DNA of 64,000 nt from Neobacillus massiliamazoniensis (GCF_001048695.1 NZ_CVRB01000001.1:992001-1056000), one strand, 5' to 3'. Shown: positions 53,814-62,031, counted from the first letter of the stretch. Made by a program: numbers and translations. The notes: a model not told the origin generated them from the sequence alone.

Positions 53814-53891
53814 TTGAAAAAATAAAGACAAGCTATTATTTGGGGGTTAATTGCTATTGTCCTATTTTTAATTTGGCTATTTACTAAATAA
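53814..53891 (+). pseudogene. Tiny membrane-peptide gene with an early stop
   Basis: A very good GGGGAGG site precedes TTG-AAA-AAA, but the fourth codon is TAA. The frame then continues RQAIIWGLIAIVLFLIWLFT K-stop, a perfect single membrane span. Such 26-aa single-span peptides are common in Bacillus. Either the fourth codon mutated from a sense codon or initiation occurs elsewhere. Confidence 0.4.
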
Positions 53892-53916
53892 GGATATTTA
53901 TTTAAGTAAGGGGGGC

Positions 53917-53990
53917 GATTGTTCAAGAAGGGCAGTCGCTTCTTGCACTAACGGAGTTGAACAATCGTCATTAGCTTTTTTTCAACAATC
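53917..53990. repeat. Short dispersed element (gcgattgttcaagaagg type)
   Basis: gcgattgttcaagaagggca followed by gtcgcttcttgcactaacgg and ttgaacaatcg. It is partly self-complementary and related to 41850-41895, and more loosely to 51800-51830, 48200-48240, 46985-47010 and 11180-11215. Confidence 0.5.
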
Positions 53991-54026
53991 GGGCCAGATT
54001 ATTTAATAACATTTAATAGAAAATAG

Positions 54027-54272
54027 CTATTGGACATATACCAAATACTGCTTTCCTAAATGGCCAAATCCACACCGATGAAACAGGATACATTAATGTT
54101 ATACTTGGAACAACATAAACCAATATTCCTGGTGTCTTCGCATGTGGAGACGTTCAAGATAGAAAGTACCTGTCAAGCTATTACAGCAGCAGGAACAGGT
54201 TTTATGGCAGCGCTAGATGCAGAACGCTATCTAGAAAGCGATGCTACTCATGATTGGAGCAAATCATTATAA
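54027..54272 (+). pseudogene. trxB: C-terminal remnant of thioredoxin reductase
   Basis: In one frame the DNA reads IGHIPNTAFLNGQIHTDETG, then VILGTT, a TAA stop, then TNIPGVFACGDVQD, the FAD-binding G-D motif of TrxB. After a frame change near 54155 it continues QAITAAGTGFMAALDAERYL, the TrxB C-terminus. At least one stop and one frameshift, and the whole N-terminal two-thirds is missing. Confidence 0.8.
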
Positions 54273-54288
54273 GAGGGAGAGTAACAAT

Positions 54289-54717
54289 ATGACTACAAAT
54301 AACTATAACGAATTAATTAAAGATCGGATTTATTTTGGTGGAGCAGATGATGTGAAAGACATGATGGAAAAGGAAAAAGGCGATGTTATTTTTGATTTAC
54401 GGGCAGAGTCACATGAGAACAGATCAGGATATGATCGTATCCATAGTCCAATCGTTGATGATGCCGAGCATCAAGACGAATCAATTAAAAATTCGATTGA
54501 TCATGTTGTAAAAGCCTATAACGAAGGGAAAAAGGTTTATTTCCATTGTGGTGGTGGGAGCACTCGTGCGGGAACCGTTGCAGTTGGAACCTTAGTGTCA
54601 TTAGGTAAAGTAAAGACAATCGAAGAAGCTGAAGAAATTGCTAAGGCAGCTCGTCCCAAAGTTAATGTAAAACCTCAAATGAAAGAAGCCTTAAAACGCA
54701 TATTTCCTAATGCGTAA
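54289..54717 (+). CDS. Dual-specificity-type protein phosphatase-like protein
   Basis: A 142-aa cysteine phosphatase fold protein. The P-loop C-x5-R is His86-Cys87-Gly-Gly-Gly-Ser-Thr-Arg93 followed by AG in FHCGGGSTRAG. The N-terminal part has RIYFGGADDVKDM and VIFDLRAE, the usual start of the fold, and an Asp-rich loop (IVDDAEHQDE) as general-acid candidate. Start ATG with AGGGAGAG. It follows the trxB remnant and precedes the HesB-like gene by 98 bases. Substrates unknown; may act on phosphotyrosine or small phosphoesters. Confidence 0.8.
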   Translation: MTTNNYNELIKDRIYFGGADDVKDMMEKEKGDVIFDLRAESHENRSGYDRIHSPIVDDAEHQDESIKNSIDHVVKAYNEGKKVYFHCGGGSTRAGTVAVGTLVSLGKVKTIEEAEEIAKAARPKVNVKPQMKEALKRIFPNA

Positions 54718-54815
54718 TAAGAAAAACACCATTCATCAGATAAACCTTTTGATTTCCAAAAAGAGAAGAAACAAGTAAGATAAGTAAGTAAATTTTTTGA
54801 AAGGTGATGGACAAA

Positions 54816-55094
54816 TTGAATATCACAGATCAAGCTCGTGATGTATTAAAGCAATTGTTCCAAGAACACGATGCCAAAAACATTCGTGTCTATTTTGCAG
54901 GCTTTGGCTGAGGACAGCCACAAGTGGGACTGGCTCTGGATGAGCCAGATAAGAATGATAAAGTGGTAATAATCAATGAAATAAAGGTGGCAATCGATAC
55001 AGATATTGAACCTTATACTGATGGCCTTACTCTTGATTTTGATCAAGAGACAAATGGGCTAGTGTTATTGGAAAATGAGAACAGCTGTTGTTAA
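54816..55094 (+). CDS. HesB-like protein, probable selenoprotein (in-frame TGA as Sec32)
   Basis: A reading frame of 92 residues if the TGA at 54909-54911 is read as selenocysteine. It begins MNITDQARDVLKQLFQEHDA. The key site is YFAGFG-Sec-GQPQVGLALDEP and the end is ENENSCC. The family (small HesB/IscA-related proteins, with known selenoprotein members) has Cys or Sec exactly at this place. The frame is otherwise uninterrupted, ends in the family's CC, and has a start (TTG 54816, alternative ATG 54807) behind AAGGTGA. A stem of 7 perfect bp (54930-54936 with 54942-54948) with loop UGGAU starts 18 bases after the TGA. Its loop lies 25 bases after the TGA with G at loop position 2, as bacterial SECIS rules ask. 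Role: probably iron-sulfur or redox chemistry. The alternative is a nonsense mutation of a Cys codon. Confidence 0.72.
54930..54948 (+). promoter_or_regulatory. Candidate bacterial SECIS hairpin
   Basis: CTGGCTC-TGGAT-GAGCCAG, seven Watson-Crick pairs and a five-base loop with G at positions 2 and 3, inside the HesB-like reading frame. The distance from the TGA to the loop is 25 bases. Confidence 0.6.
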
Positions 55095-55110
55095 ATAAAA
55101 ACATTATCAG

Positions 55111-55146
55111 AGGTAGTTAGATAAAGACTAACTACCTTATTTTTAT
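55111..55146 (+). terminator. Terminator after the HesB-like gene
   Basis: AGGTAGTTAG (55111-55120) pairs with CTAACTACCT (55128-55137), followed by TATTTTTATT. A well-kept terminator 17 bases after the stop supports a live transcription unit. Confidence 0.82.
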
Positions 55147-55322
55147 TGGAGGAATCTTTTTTTCTTCTTTGGGTAAAGATCAAAACGTGTGTTTACCACC
55201 TTTTTGATCAAACCGATACTCACCTAGTTAGTTGATAATTTCCTTGGCTCCTGCTGTTAAACAAAGGGGCTCACTCATTTGTTAAGCACCTTTATATATT
55301 AGGAAATTTAAATTCATGAACA

Positions 55323-55456
55323 TCAGTTGTTGGTATTTTTGCTTTGAGGAGTCATGGAACAGCAATCAACTTTTTCAGCATTTGTACTGATTTCATCGAC
55401 ATCTGCTTTGGTGTAGAAAAACTCCCACTCGTTTCCGTCACCATGAGTGCTTCTCG
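55323..55456 (-). pseudogene. C-terminal remnant of an ArsI/CadI-like dioxygenase
   Basis: The minus-strand frame reads HGDGNEWEFFYTKADVDEIS then EKVDCCSMTPQ and stops at TGA 55323-55325. DP/HGDGNEWEFF-Y is the last strand of glyoxalase-fold ArsI/CadI proteins (C-As lyase or cadmium-induced), with its metal-binding Glu, and the Cys-Cys tail fits. The remaining N-terminal 100 residues are absent. Family assignment is moderately secure. Confidence 0.5.
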
Positions 55457-55763
55457 TAAGGGAGAAACAGTATGTGATGCACCGAGGTCGTTGGAGTCAG
55501 ACTAACGGTTGGGCTCTAAGGCACCATAGTATATCGACCTTTCTCTCCCAGCCGTAGTAGCGGTATTGACGGTTTAAAACAATTTTCATCCTCTGTGGTG
55601 CAGCCCTGTTTTTTGCGCTGCATGGGTGGCTAACGGGTAGCGTTTCTGAAAATATGCATAGATGTCTCAGGTTAAGAAGTAGAGAATTAAAGAAGGATAT
55701 TTACATAAAAACAGGAATACATTTGTCATAAAGAAAGTTTCTTGAATAAAGGAGGACTTAAAT
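55457..55763. other. Unexplained G+C-richer non-coding block
   Basis: Bases 55457-55665 are clearly richer in G+C than the flanks. They contain short inverted segments such as TGCAGC...GCTGCA (55600-55625). A 30-codon minus-strand frame (55497-55589, MKIVLNRQYRYYGWERKVDI and on) exists, but I recognise neither a protein nor an RNA family. Possibly an IS end or structured RNA. Confidence 0.35.
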
Positions 55764-56234
55764 ATGAAGGCGTTAATTGAAGAGTATAGCCGCGGATACG
55801 AGATGTTGCGGGAAACCGTCGAAGGACTGTCTGAGGAGGAGCTTCGATTCAAGCCATCTCCCGACAAATGGAGTATTCATTCGATTCTAATCCATGTAAC
55901 AGATTCTGAATTAGTGTCGACACCGAGAATGAAAAAAGTCTTGTCTGAAAAGGAGCCACTTCTGATGTCGATGGACCAGGATGCTTGGGCGAATAGTTTG
56001 GGGTATGAACAGTTAGACTGTGAACAATATCTGCATCTGTTCCAATTGATTCGTTCCAGCATGCTTCCTATTCTGAACCAACTGACAGCCGAACAAGTAG
56101 AGAGGGTGGGAGTGTATGCTGACGCGGGACGGTTTACTTTCAAACAATTATTGGAATATCGCGTACTGCATGTACGAGGACACATCGCACAGATCGAACG
56201 GGTGAGGCAAGCATATCGGGAGAGCCAGATTTAA
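55764..56234 (+). CDS. DinB-family (DinB_2) putative metal-dependent protein
   Basis: A 156-aa four-helix-bundle protein of the DinB/YfiT superfamily. The metal-binding His pattern is visible in WSIHSILIHVTDSE (first helix) and in LEYRVLHVRGHIAQIER, with two His near the C-terminus. Relatives act as thiol-dependent (bacillithiol/mycothiol) S-transferases or hydrolases; which activity applies here is unknown. ATG with AAAGGAGG. Monocistronic. Confidence 0.87.
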   Translation: MKALIEEYSRGYEMLRETVEGLSEEELRFKPSPDKWSIHSILIHVTDSELVSTPRMKKVLSEKEPLLMSMDQDAWANSLGYEQLDCEQYLHLFQLIRSSMLPILNQLTAEQVERVGVYADAGRFTFKQLLEYRVLHVRGHIAQIERVRQAYRESQI

Positions 56235-56405
56235 TAGGTTAGCTTCCTATACAACGGGGGCAATAGTAAATTAAGGAGCTGAGATTACAGTTCATTTTTT
56301 AATTGCTACTAATGGGGCGGCATTCCTGTAATGAATGAAAATAGGGTTTGAGTGTGGTAAACAAAGAATCTATTTTTTTACAGTTAAAGTAAGGAGATGC
56401 TTTTT

Positions 56406-56603
56406 TTGATTAGCCTTTTAGAAAACATATATGAGATATCTATAGCCATACTACTCTTGTGTTCACTTTTTTACTTTAGACAGATGAAAAAAACGAAGCG
56501 AGAAAGAAAACTTTCTACTTTTGAATTTGTAATGTATAGAATAACTCAAACCGCAATTTTTCTATGGCTAGCCAGTTTTTTCCTTCTTAGATATGGAATT
56601 TAA
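56406..56603 (+). CDS. Small two-span membrane protein
   Basis: About 65 aa from TTG 56406 (AAGGAG nine bases upstream; the ATG at 56397 is too close to the site). The spans are at about LLENIYEISIAILLLCSLFYF and ITQTAIFLWLASFFLL, separated by a basic loop MKKTKRERK. Family not recognised. Confidence 0.6.
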   Translation: MISLLENIYEISIAILLLCSLFYFRQMKKTKRERKLSTFEFVMYRITQTAIFLWLASFFLLRYGI

Positions 56604-56726
56604 ATGAAAGGTTCTTATAATACGAAATGAGGCTCTAGTAGAATAGTGACGATATAAAATGGCTTAGATAATCCAGATGTGCAAATTGCAGTTTTTTACA
56701 TAAGAGGAGAGCCTCTAAAGTTAGTC

Positions 56727-57245
56727 TATTAAAAGAAATCTTACTTCGACAATTTATTTCCTCTTTTGGAGGGGAAAATCCTTTATGGATAAGGAGTGTG
56801 GCTCAATTTAATCAAACGTTTGATTAAAAGTGAAAAAACTAGAAAAGAGTTGTAAAATGTCATAGTTTTTTTTTTATAAGAGAATAGGGGCGAATCCTTT
56901 AATTTTTCAAGACAACTTTCAACTATTTTTTATGCGAATGGGTAAGATTTTCGTTGCAATAAAGGGAAATCTTGCTGTTTTAAACAAACGTTTGATTAAC
57001 TATGAAAACCCCCGAAATGGGTAGAAATAAAGTTTGTTTTGGCAGATAAAAACTCATACTGCTAGTTCATGTCGAATGAGCAAGATAAATACCAAATCAA
57101 CTGACAATTCCTGCAGCCATTTCCGGCCAAAAAGGTTGATTTGATAGAACTGGTGGGAAATTTAATCAAACGTTTGGTTGAATCGGAGTGACGGAGAAAT
57201 TTGGTGAGGAATGTCTAGTGTTAGTATCATCATGAGGTCACAACT
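56727..57245. repeat. Dispersed ~520-bp repeat, copy C (full length)
   Basis: Runs from tattaaaagaaatc to gaggtcacaact. It has a perfect 22-bp palindrome (56807-56828), a second at about 56980-57000 (gttttaaacaaacgtttgat) and a third at about 57163-57182 (tttaatcaaacgtttggttg). It aligns end to end with copy D at 59088-59607. No conserved reading frame. Confidence 0.9.
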
Positions 57246-57262
57246 AAAGTTGATCTGTAAGT

Positions 57263-57296
57263 AAGCGCAATTTATTGAAATAAATTGCGCTTTTCT
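57263..57296. terminator. Bidirectional terminator
   Basis: AAGCGCAATTTA (57263-57274) pairs with TAAATTGCGCTT (57281-57292). It lies at the 3' end of the minus-strand monooxygenase gene. Confidence 0.8.
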
Positions 57297-57305
57297 GTAA
57301 CGTTC

Positions 57306-58894
57306 TTAATTGAATATCACCTGTAAATGTTTCTTTAAAAGATGTATGTTTAGATCAACGCACTTAAAACTCATATAGCCGTCGGGCCGGACTAGAAGCA
57401 TTCCCTCTTTAGAAGCAAATCCGTACTTGCTGTAAATTTGCTCCTTTAAATCACATAAGTAATTTTGTTGAATCGCACGGTTTCGTTCTATTCCGATTTG
57501 AAACACCTGTATTGGCAAGAGATCCACATGTTCCTTGATTTTCTTAAACGCTTCATGATTATCTGTAAACACAAATAGAACATGTTTTGTCGTTGTTAAT
57601 AAATCGTATAGCCTCTGTCCTTCGTCTATGATTTCGTCGGGAACCCTGTCTCCTGGCTGTAACCGATCTCCTTTATTAAACTGCTTAGATCCGTATTCTT
57701 CACCATGCACAATCGGACTATGACGATAATGGATACCTGTCTGTGAAATTGCATCGATGAATTTTTGGTTGATGATTCGCGAAGATGTAAGGACTGGAGC
57801 AATCGTTTTTCTAACTTTATTGACTAAGCGACTTTTTTGAATAAGGATTCTCGTAAAGCGTTCGGTTCCTGATAATAATTTGCCCCAGACTGGTTCTCTT
57901 TCCGTTGTGTATGTATCCAATAACGTATCTGGGGAATAGTTTTTAAGGACAAGCGCTAACTTCCAGGAAAGATTATAGGCATCTTGAATTCCTGTATTCA
58001 TTCCTTGGGCGCCTATCGGAGAATGAATATGAGCAGCATCTCCAGCTAAAAAGACACGTCCCAAGCGCGCCTGTTTCACCTTTCTTTGATTTACAAGGAA
58101 TCGTGAGGTCCATGACACGTTGCTCACCGATGTGTTCGTTGGTCCGATTTCCTGAATCATCTGCTCAATTTCTTTAATACTAACCTCCGATTGTTCTTTG
58201 GGACTAATATCGGATGTCATTAGAATTCTGTGATTTCCGTCTTTCATCGGGAAAAATGCAATGAACTTTCCCTTGTCAAGAAACGCATAACTCTGGTTAT
58301 TGGGCAATTCCCATTCTACTTTAAGATCGGCTAGGGAAAAGTTTTGTTGAATCGTCACACCTTCAAAATTCAACCCAAGTTGATGTCGGACTGTACTATG
58401 AGCCCCGTCACACCCCACGATATATTTGGTAAGGATGGTCGTGGCATTTCTATTCCTTTTTGAACGACCGCTGTTGTTCCATTAGCGTCTTGCTCGATTT
58501 CTAACAGTTTCGTTTCCCACTCCACATCATGATTTTGTTTCATTAAATGGTGATAAAGAATTTCTTCTGTCTTGTTCTGCGGCAACATCAAAACAAATGG
58601 AAAAGGACTATTACATCGCTTATTGAAATCAAAATGGATAAGTCCACGGTCTTTGTTCATCACATTAAATGCTGGTGTGACTAGGCCCATTTCAACCATT
58701 TCCTTATCAATTCCTGTTTTCTCATAAAGCTCCAATGTTCTTGGCATGATACCTAACGCTTTTGTCGTTTGTGAAGTGGTAATTGCTGAGTCAATAATCT
58801 TAAATGATATATCATGTCTGGCCAATTCATTGGCTAATGTAAGGCCGGTTGGTCCTGCACCCACAATCAACACATCTGTATCAAAGCTATTCAT
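57306..58894 (-). pseudogene. FAD-dependent aromatic-ring monooxygenase, frameshifted
   Basis: Flavoprotein hydroxylase of the PHBH/PheA-TfdB family, about 529 aa if repaired. The N-terminal part (58894 to about 58460) has the FAD motif LIVGAGPTGLTLANELARHD and the ARG-equivalent TTKALGIMPRTLELYE. The C-terminal part (about 58460 to 57306) has GCDGAHSTVRHQLG, the FAD-ribityl motif VFLAGDAAHIHSPIGAQGMN and DAYNLSWKLALVL. The two parts are joined out of frame near 58456-58461. Adding one A to the A5 run of the coding strand restores KRNRNATTILTKYIVGCDG. It may be a true recent mutation or a homopolymer sequencing error. ATG with GGGGGATC upstream. Confidence 0.87.
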
Positions 58895-59087
58895 TTGAAG
58901 ATCCCCCTTATCTCAAATGTTTATAATGATCACTAAATAAAAAGCCAGAATGTTCATACCTACTTGTTTCCTTGACACTATTGTATGAAGGCATAAAACG
59001 CACTTAAAAAATGTATGATAAGCAAATAGAGTTTAGTCCTATCTTTTTTTAAAGCTTTTGATCAATTAGCTATATTCCCACTTTTTA

Positions 59088-59607
59088 TATTAAAAGAAAT
59101 CCTGCTTCGACAATTATTTTCTTCTTTTGAAGAGAAAAAAGCTTTATGGATAAGGTGTTTTGCTCGATTTAATCAAACGATTGATTAAAAGGGAAAAAGC
59201 CAGAAATAAGTTGAAATATGTCTTGGATTCATTTTTATAAGTGAATAGGGGCGAGTCCGTACGATTTTCCAGACAACATTCAACTATTTTTTCATGGCGC
59301 CGAGTCAGACTTTCGTTGCCATAAAGGGAATTCTACCTGTTTTTATCAAACGTTTAATTAACCATGAAAACCACCGAAATGGGTAGAAATTAAGTTTGTT
59401 TTGGCAGATAAAAACTCATGCTGCTAGTTCATGTCGAATGGCCAAGATGAATACCACATCAACTGACAATTCATGCAGCGGTTTTCGGCCAAAAAGGTTC
59501 ATTTGATAGAGCTAGCGAGAAATTTAATCAAACGTTTGATTGAATCGAAGTGATGGAGAAATTTGGTGAGGATTGTCTAGTGTTAGCATTATCATGAGGT
59601 CGCAACT
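59088..59607. repeat. Dispersed ~520-bp repeat, copy D (full length)
   Basis: Runs from tattaaaagaaatc to gaggtcgcaact, about 85-90% like copy C by eye. Palindromes are at 59168-59189, 59341-59362 and 59523-59544. The second tandem array starts immediately after its right end. Confidence 0.9.
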
Positions 59608-59609
59608 TT

Positions 59610-60190
59610 TCCAAAAAATTGAGTTTTGCTTGATTTCGGGAATGTAGAAGGCCTCTAGTTTCCCGAAAAAAAGAATTTTACATGATTTCAGGAAAGTGGA
59701 AGGCCTCTAGTTTCCCGAAAAAAAGAATTATGCCTGACTTCGGGAAAGTAGAAGACCTCTAGTTTCCTGAAAAAAAGTATTTAGCCTGATTTCGGGAAAG
59801 TAGAAGGCCCTAGTTTCCAGAAAAAATAAATTTAGCCTGATTTCGGGAAAGTAGAAGGCCTCTAGTTTCCCGAAAAAAAGAATTTTACCTGATTTCAGAA
59901 ATGTAGAAGGCCTCTAGTTTCCCGAAAAAAAGAATTATGCCTGACTTCGGGAAAGTAGAAGGCCTCTAGTTTCCTGAAAAAAAGAATTTAGCCTGATTTC
60001 GGGAAAGTAGAAGGCCTCTAGTTTCCCGAAAAAAAGAATTTAGCCTGATTTCGGGAAAGTAGAAGGCCTCTAGTTTCCCGAAAAAAAGAATTTAGCCTGA
60101 TTTCGGGAAAGTAGAAGGCCTCTAGTTTCCCAAAAAATTGAGTTTTGCCTGATATCAGGAAAGTAGAAGGCTTCTAGTTTCCTAAAAATC
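59610..60190. repeat. Tandem array of eleven 52-bp hairpin units (array 2)
   Basis: The gaaggcctctag core recurs at 59647, 59699, 59751, 59803, 59854, 59906, 59958, 60010, 60062, 60114 and 60166, a period of 52 bp (51 once). Each unit is a hairpin, ttcgggaaa ... tttcccgaa, whose middle tagaaggcctcta is itself nearly palindromic, plus an A-rich spacer ending tttagcctga. It begins directly at the right end of repeat copy D. Sequence unrelated to array 1. Confidence 0.93.
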
Positions 60191-60366
60191 GCGAGTTGGG
60201 TCACTAAAAAAAGAAATAGTACCCGAAGTAAACAAAACATTACCGATTAGGACACTAAAAGATTTTACGCGCCCTAAAACCACAAAAAAGAGGAATGCTC
60301 GGTCACGTGTCTGAACTTTTTAGAAAACGAATAACAATTAATTTCCAATAACGTTTATATGTAGTC

Positions 60367-60395
60367 TTGACAATGTAATTTTAATTCACTATAAT
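60367..60395 (+). promoter_or_regulatory. Consensus sigma-A promoter of tyrS
   Basis: TTGACA (60367-60372), a 17-bp spacer and TATAAT (60390-60395), the exact consensus in both boxes. It starts the T-box leader. Confidence 0.88.
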
Positions 60396-60423
60396 TGGCT
60401 ACAAACTAATATTTCAAGTACAT

Positions 60424-60672
60424 TGAAAGAGTTTAGTAGCAGGTTGTCACTGTTATCTAGAAAGCTGGGGGTTGATGAAACCTAGCACAAACAAACTTGT
60501 GAAGTACACTCTGGAGTATCTTAGGTAATGCTAAGCGGATTGGCAATCGATACTATTGCTAAGAGTGGCATGAATGGTCATTGAACTATTTATGCAATTT
60601 GGGTGGTAACGCGATTCAAAATCGTCCCTATGTCTACGAATGTAGATAAGGGGCGATTTTTTTTTTACATTC
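60424..60672 (+). ncRNA. T-box leader (tyrosine-specific) of tyrS
   Basis: Stem I starts near 60424. The specifier codon in the gtgaag-TAC-act loop is TAC, Tyr, at 60505-60507. The T-box core TTGGGTGGTAACGCG is at 60599-60613, with TGGT complementary to the ACCA end of tRNA-Tyr. The competing terminator covers 60618-60672 (AAATCGTCCC with GGGGCGATTT, followed by a long T run). Uncharged tRNA-Tyr would stabilise the antiterminator and allow tyrS transcription. Confidence 0.95.
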
Positions 60673-60721
60673 TTACCCACTAAAGGTGAGAAAAATAAAC
60701 ATTTAAAGGAGCTGGAAAGAC

Positions 60722-61984
60722 ATGAATATCATTGATGAATTAGAATGGCGCGATGCCATAAACCAACAAACGGATGCAGAAGGATTACGCAAGCTAGTTG
60801 AAGAGCAAGAGATCTCCTTGTACTGTGGCGTAGATCCGACTGGTGACAGTATGCATATTGGACATTTAATTCCATTTATGATGATGAAGCGATTCCAATT
60901 AGCTGGACATCATCCAGTTATTTTAATTGGAGGAGCTACCGGAACAATCGGTGATCCAAGTGGACGTCAAACAGAAAGATCACTTCAAACTTTAGAACAA
61001 GTGCAACATAATGTTGATGCCTTAACAGCGCAAATGAAAAAGCTATTTGACTTTGGTGGAAATAGCAGCGTGAAAATGGTGAATAACTACGATTGGACAC
61101 ATAAAGTAAACATTATTGACTTTTTACGCGATTACGGGAAACACTTTAGTGTCAATAATATGTTGGCTAAAGATATTGTATCAAGCCGTTTAGAAACAGG
61201 GATTTCATTTACTGAATTCTCATACCAGATTTTACAATCGATGGACTTCCATCACTTATACAAAGAAGAAGGCGTGCGCCTGCAAATTGGTGGTAGTGAC
61301 CAATGGGGTAATATTACAGCCGGTATCGACCTTATTCGTAGAAAAGAAGGATCAGAAGCAAAAGTCTTTGGATTAACGATTCCATTACTATTAAAAGCAG
61401 ATGGTACGAAGTTTGGTAAATCAGCTGGCGGAGCCGTTTGGTTAGATCCTAAGCAAACAACGCCATTTGAATTCTTCCAGTTCTGGGTGAACACCGATGA
61501 TCGCGATGTTATCAAATACTTGAAATACTTCACTTTCTTAACAAAAGATCGAATTGACGAATTAGCAGTAAAGGTTCAAACAGAGCCTCATAAACGTGAA
61601 GCACAAAAAGTGTTAGCTGAAGAAATGACAAATTTTGTTCATGGTGAGCATGCATTAGAGCAAGCCTTAAAAATTACAGAAGCATTATTTAGTGGCGATG
61701 TTAAAGCATTAACAGCCGATGAAATTGAACAAGGCTTTAAAAACATGCCAACTTTCCATGCTCCAAAGGAATCAAAAAATATTGTCGATTGGTTAGTGGA
61801 TTTAGGAATTGAACCTTCTAAACGTCAAGCAAGAGAAGATATTAATAACGGAGCCATTTCAATGAACGGAGACAAAGTAACAGATGTAAATACTGATGTT
61901 ACAGTAGAAAATTCATTCGATGGAAGATTTATTATTATCCGTAAAGGTAAAAAGAAATACAGCTTAGTGATATTAGGAGAATAA
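60722..61984 (+). CDS. tyrS: Tyrosyl-tRNA synthetase
   Basis: Class I aminoacyl-tRNA synthetase, 420 aa, that charges tRNA-Tyr. The HIGH signature is at 45-48 (SMHIGHLIPF). Tyrosine-binding residues are in SYQILQSMDFHHLY and GGSDQWGNITAGIDL. The KMSKS-type loop reads KFGKSAGG, and an S4 RNA-binding domain forms the last 65 residues (EPSKRQAREDINNGAISMNG). ATG with AAAGGAGCTGG. It is controlled by the T-box leader and closed by a terminator at 62004. Confidence 0.97.
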   Translation: MNIIDELEWRDAINQQTDAEGLRKLVEEQEISLYCGVDPTGDSMHIGHLIPFMMMKRFQLAGHHPVILIGGATGTIGDPSGRQTERSLQTLEQVQHNVDALTAQMKKLFDFGGNSSVKMVNNYDWTHKVNIIDFLRDYGKHFSVNNMLAKDIVSSRLETGISFTEFSYQILQSMDFHHLYKEEGVRLQIGGSDQWGNITAGIDLIRRKEGSEAKVFGLTIPLLLKADGTKFGKSAGGAVWLDPKQTTPFEFFQFWVNTDDRDVIKYLKYFTFLTKDRIDELAVKVQTEPHKREAQKVLAEEMTNFVHGEHALEQALKITEALFSGDVKALTADEIEQGFKNMPTFHAPKESKNIVDWLVDLGIEPSKRQAREDINNGAISMNGDKVTDVNTDVTVENSFDGRFIIIRKGKKKYSLVILGE

Positions 61985-62003
61985 AGTGCATATAATTTCA
62001 CAG

Positions 62004-62031
62004 AAAAGGACGGGGCATCCCGTCCTTTTTT
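62004..62031 (+). terminator. Terminator after tyrS
   Basis: AAAAGGACGGG pairs with CCCGTCCTTTTT across a four-base loop. Confidence 0.85.

Noticed and set aside
54060..54272. A 70-codon gene
   Set aside because: Its first half is out-of-frame read-through of the trxB remnant; only the last third is genuine TrxB sequence.
57306..58894. Two separate monooxygenase genes
   Set aside because: The two frames are halves of one enzyme joined by a one-base shift.
59610..60190. CRISPR array
   Set aside because: The whole 52-bp unit is repeated; there are no variable spacers.
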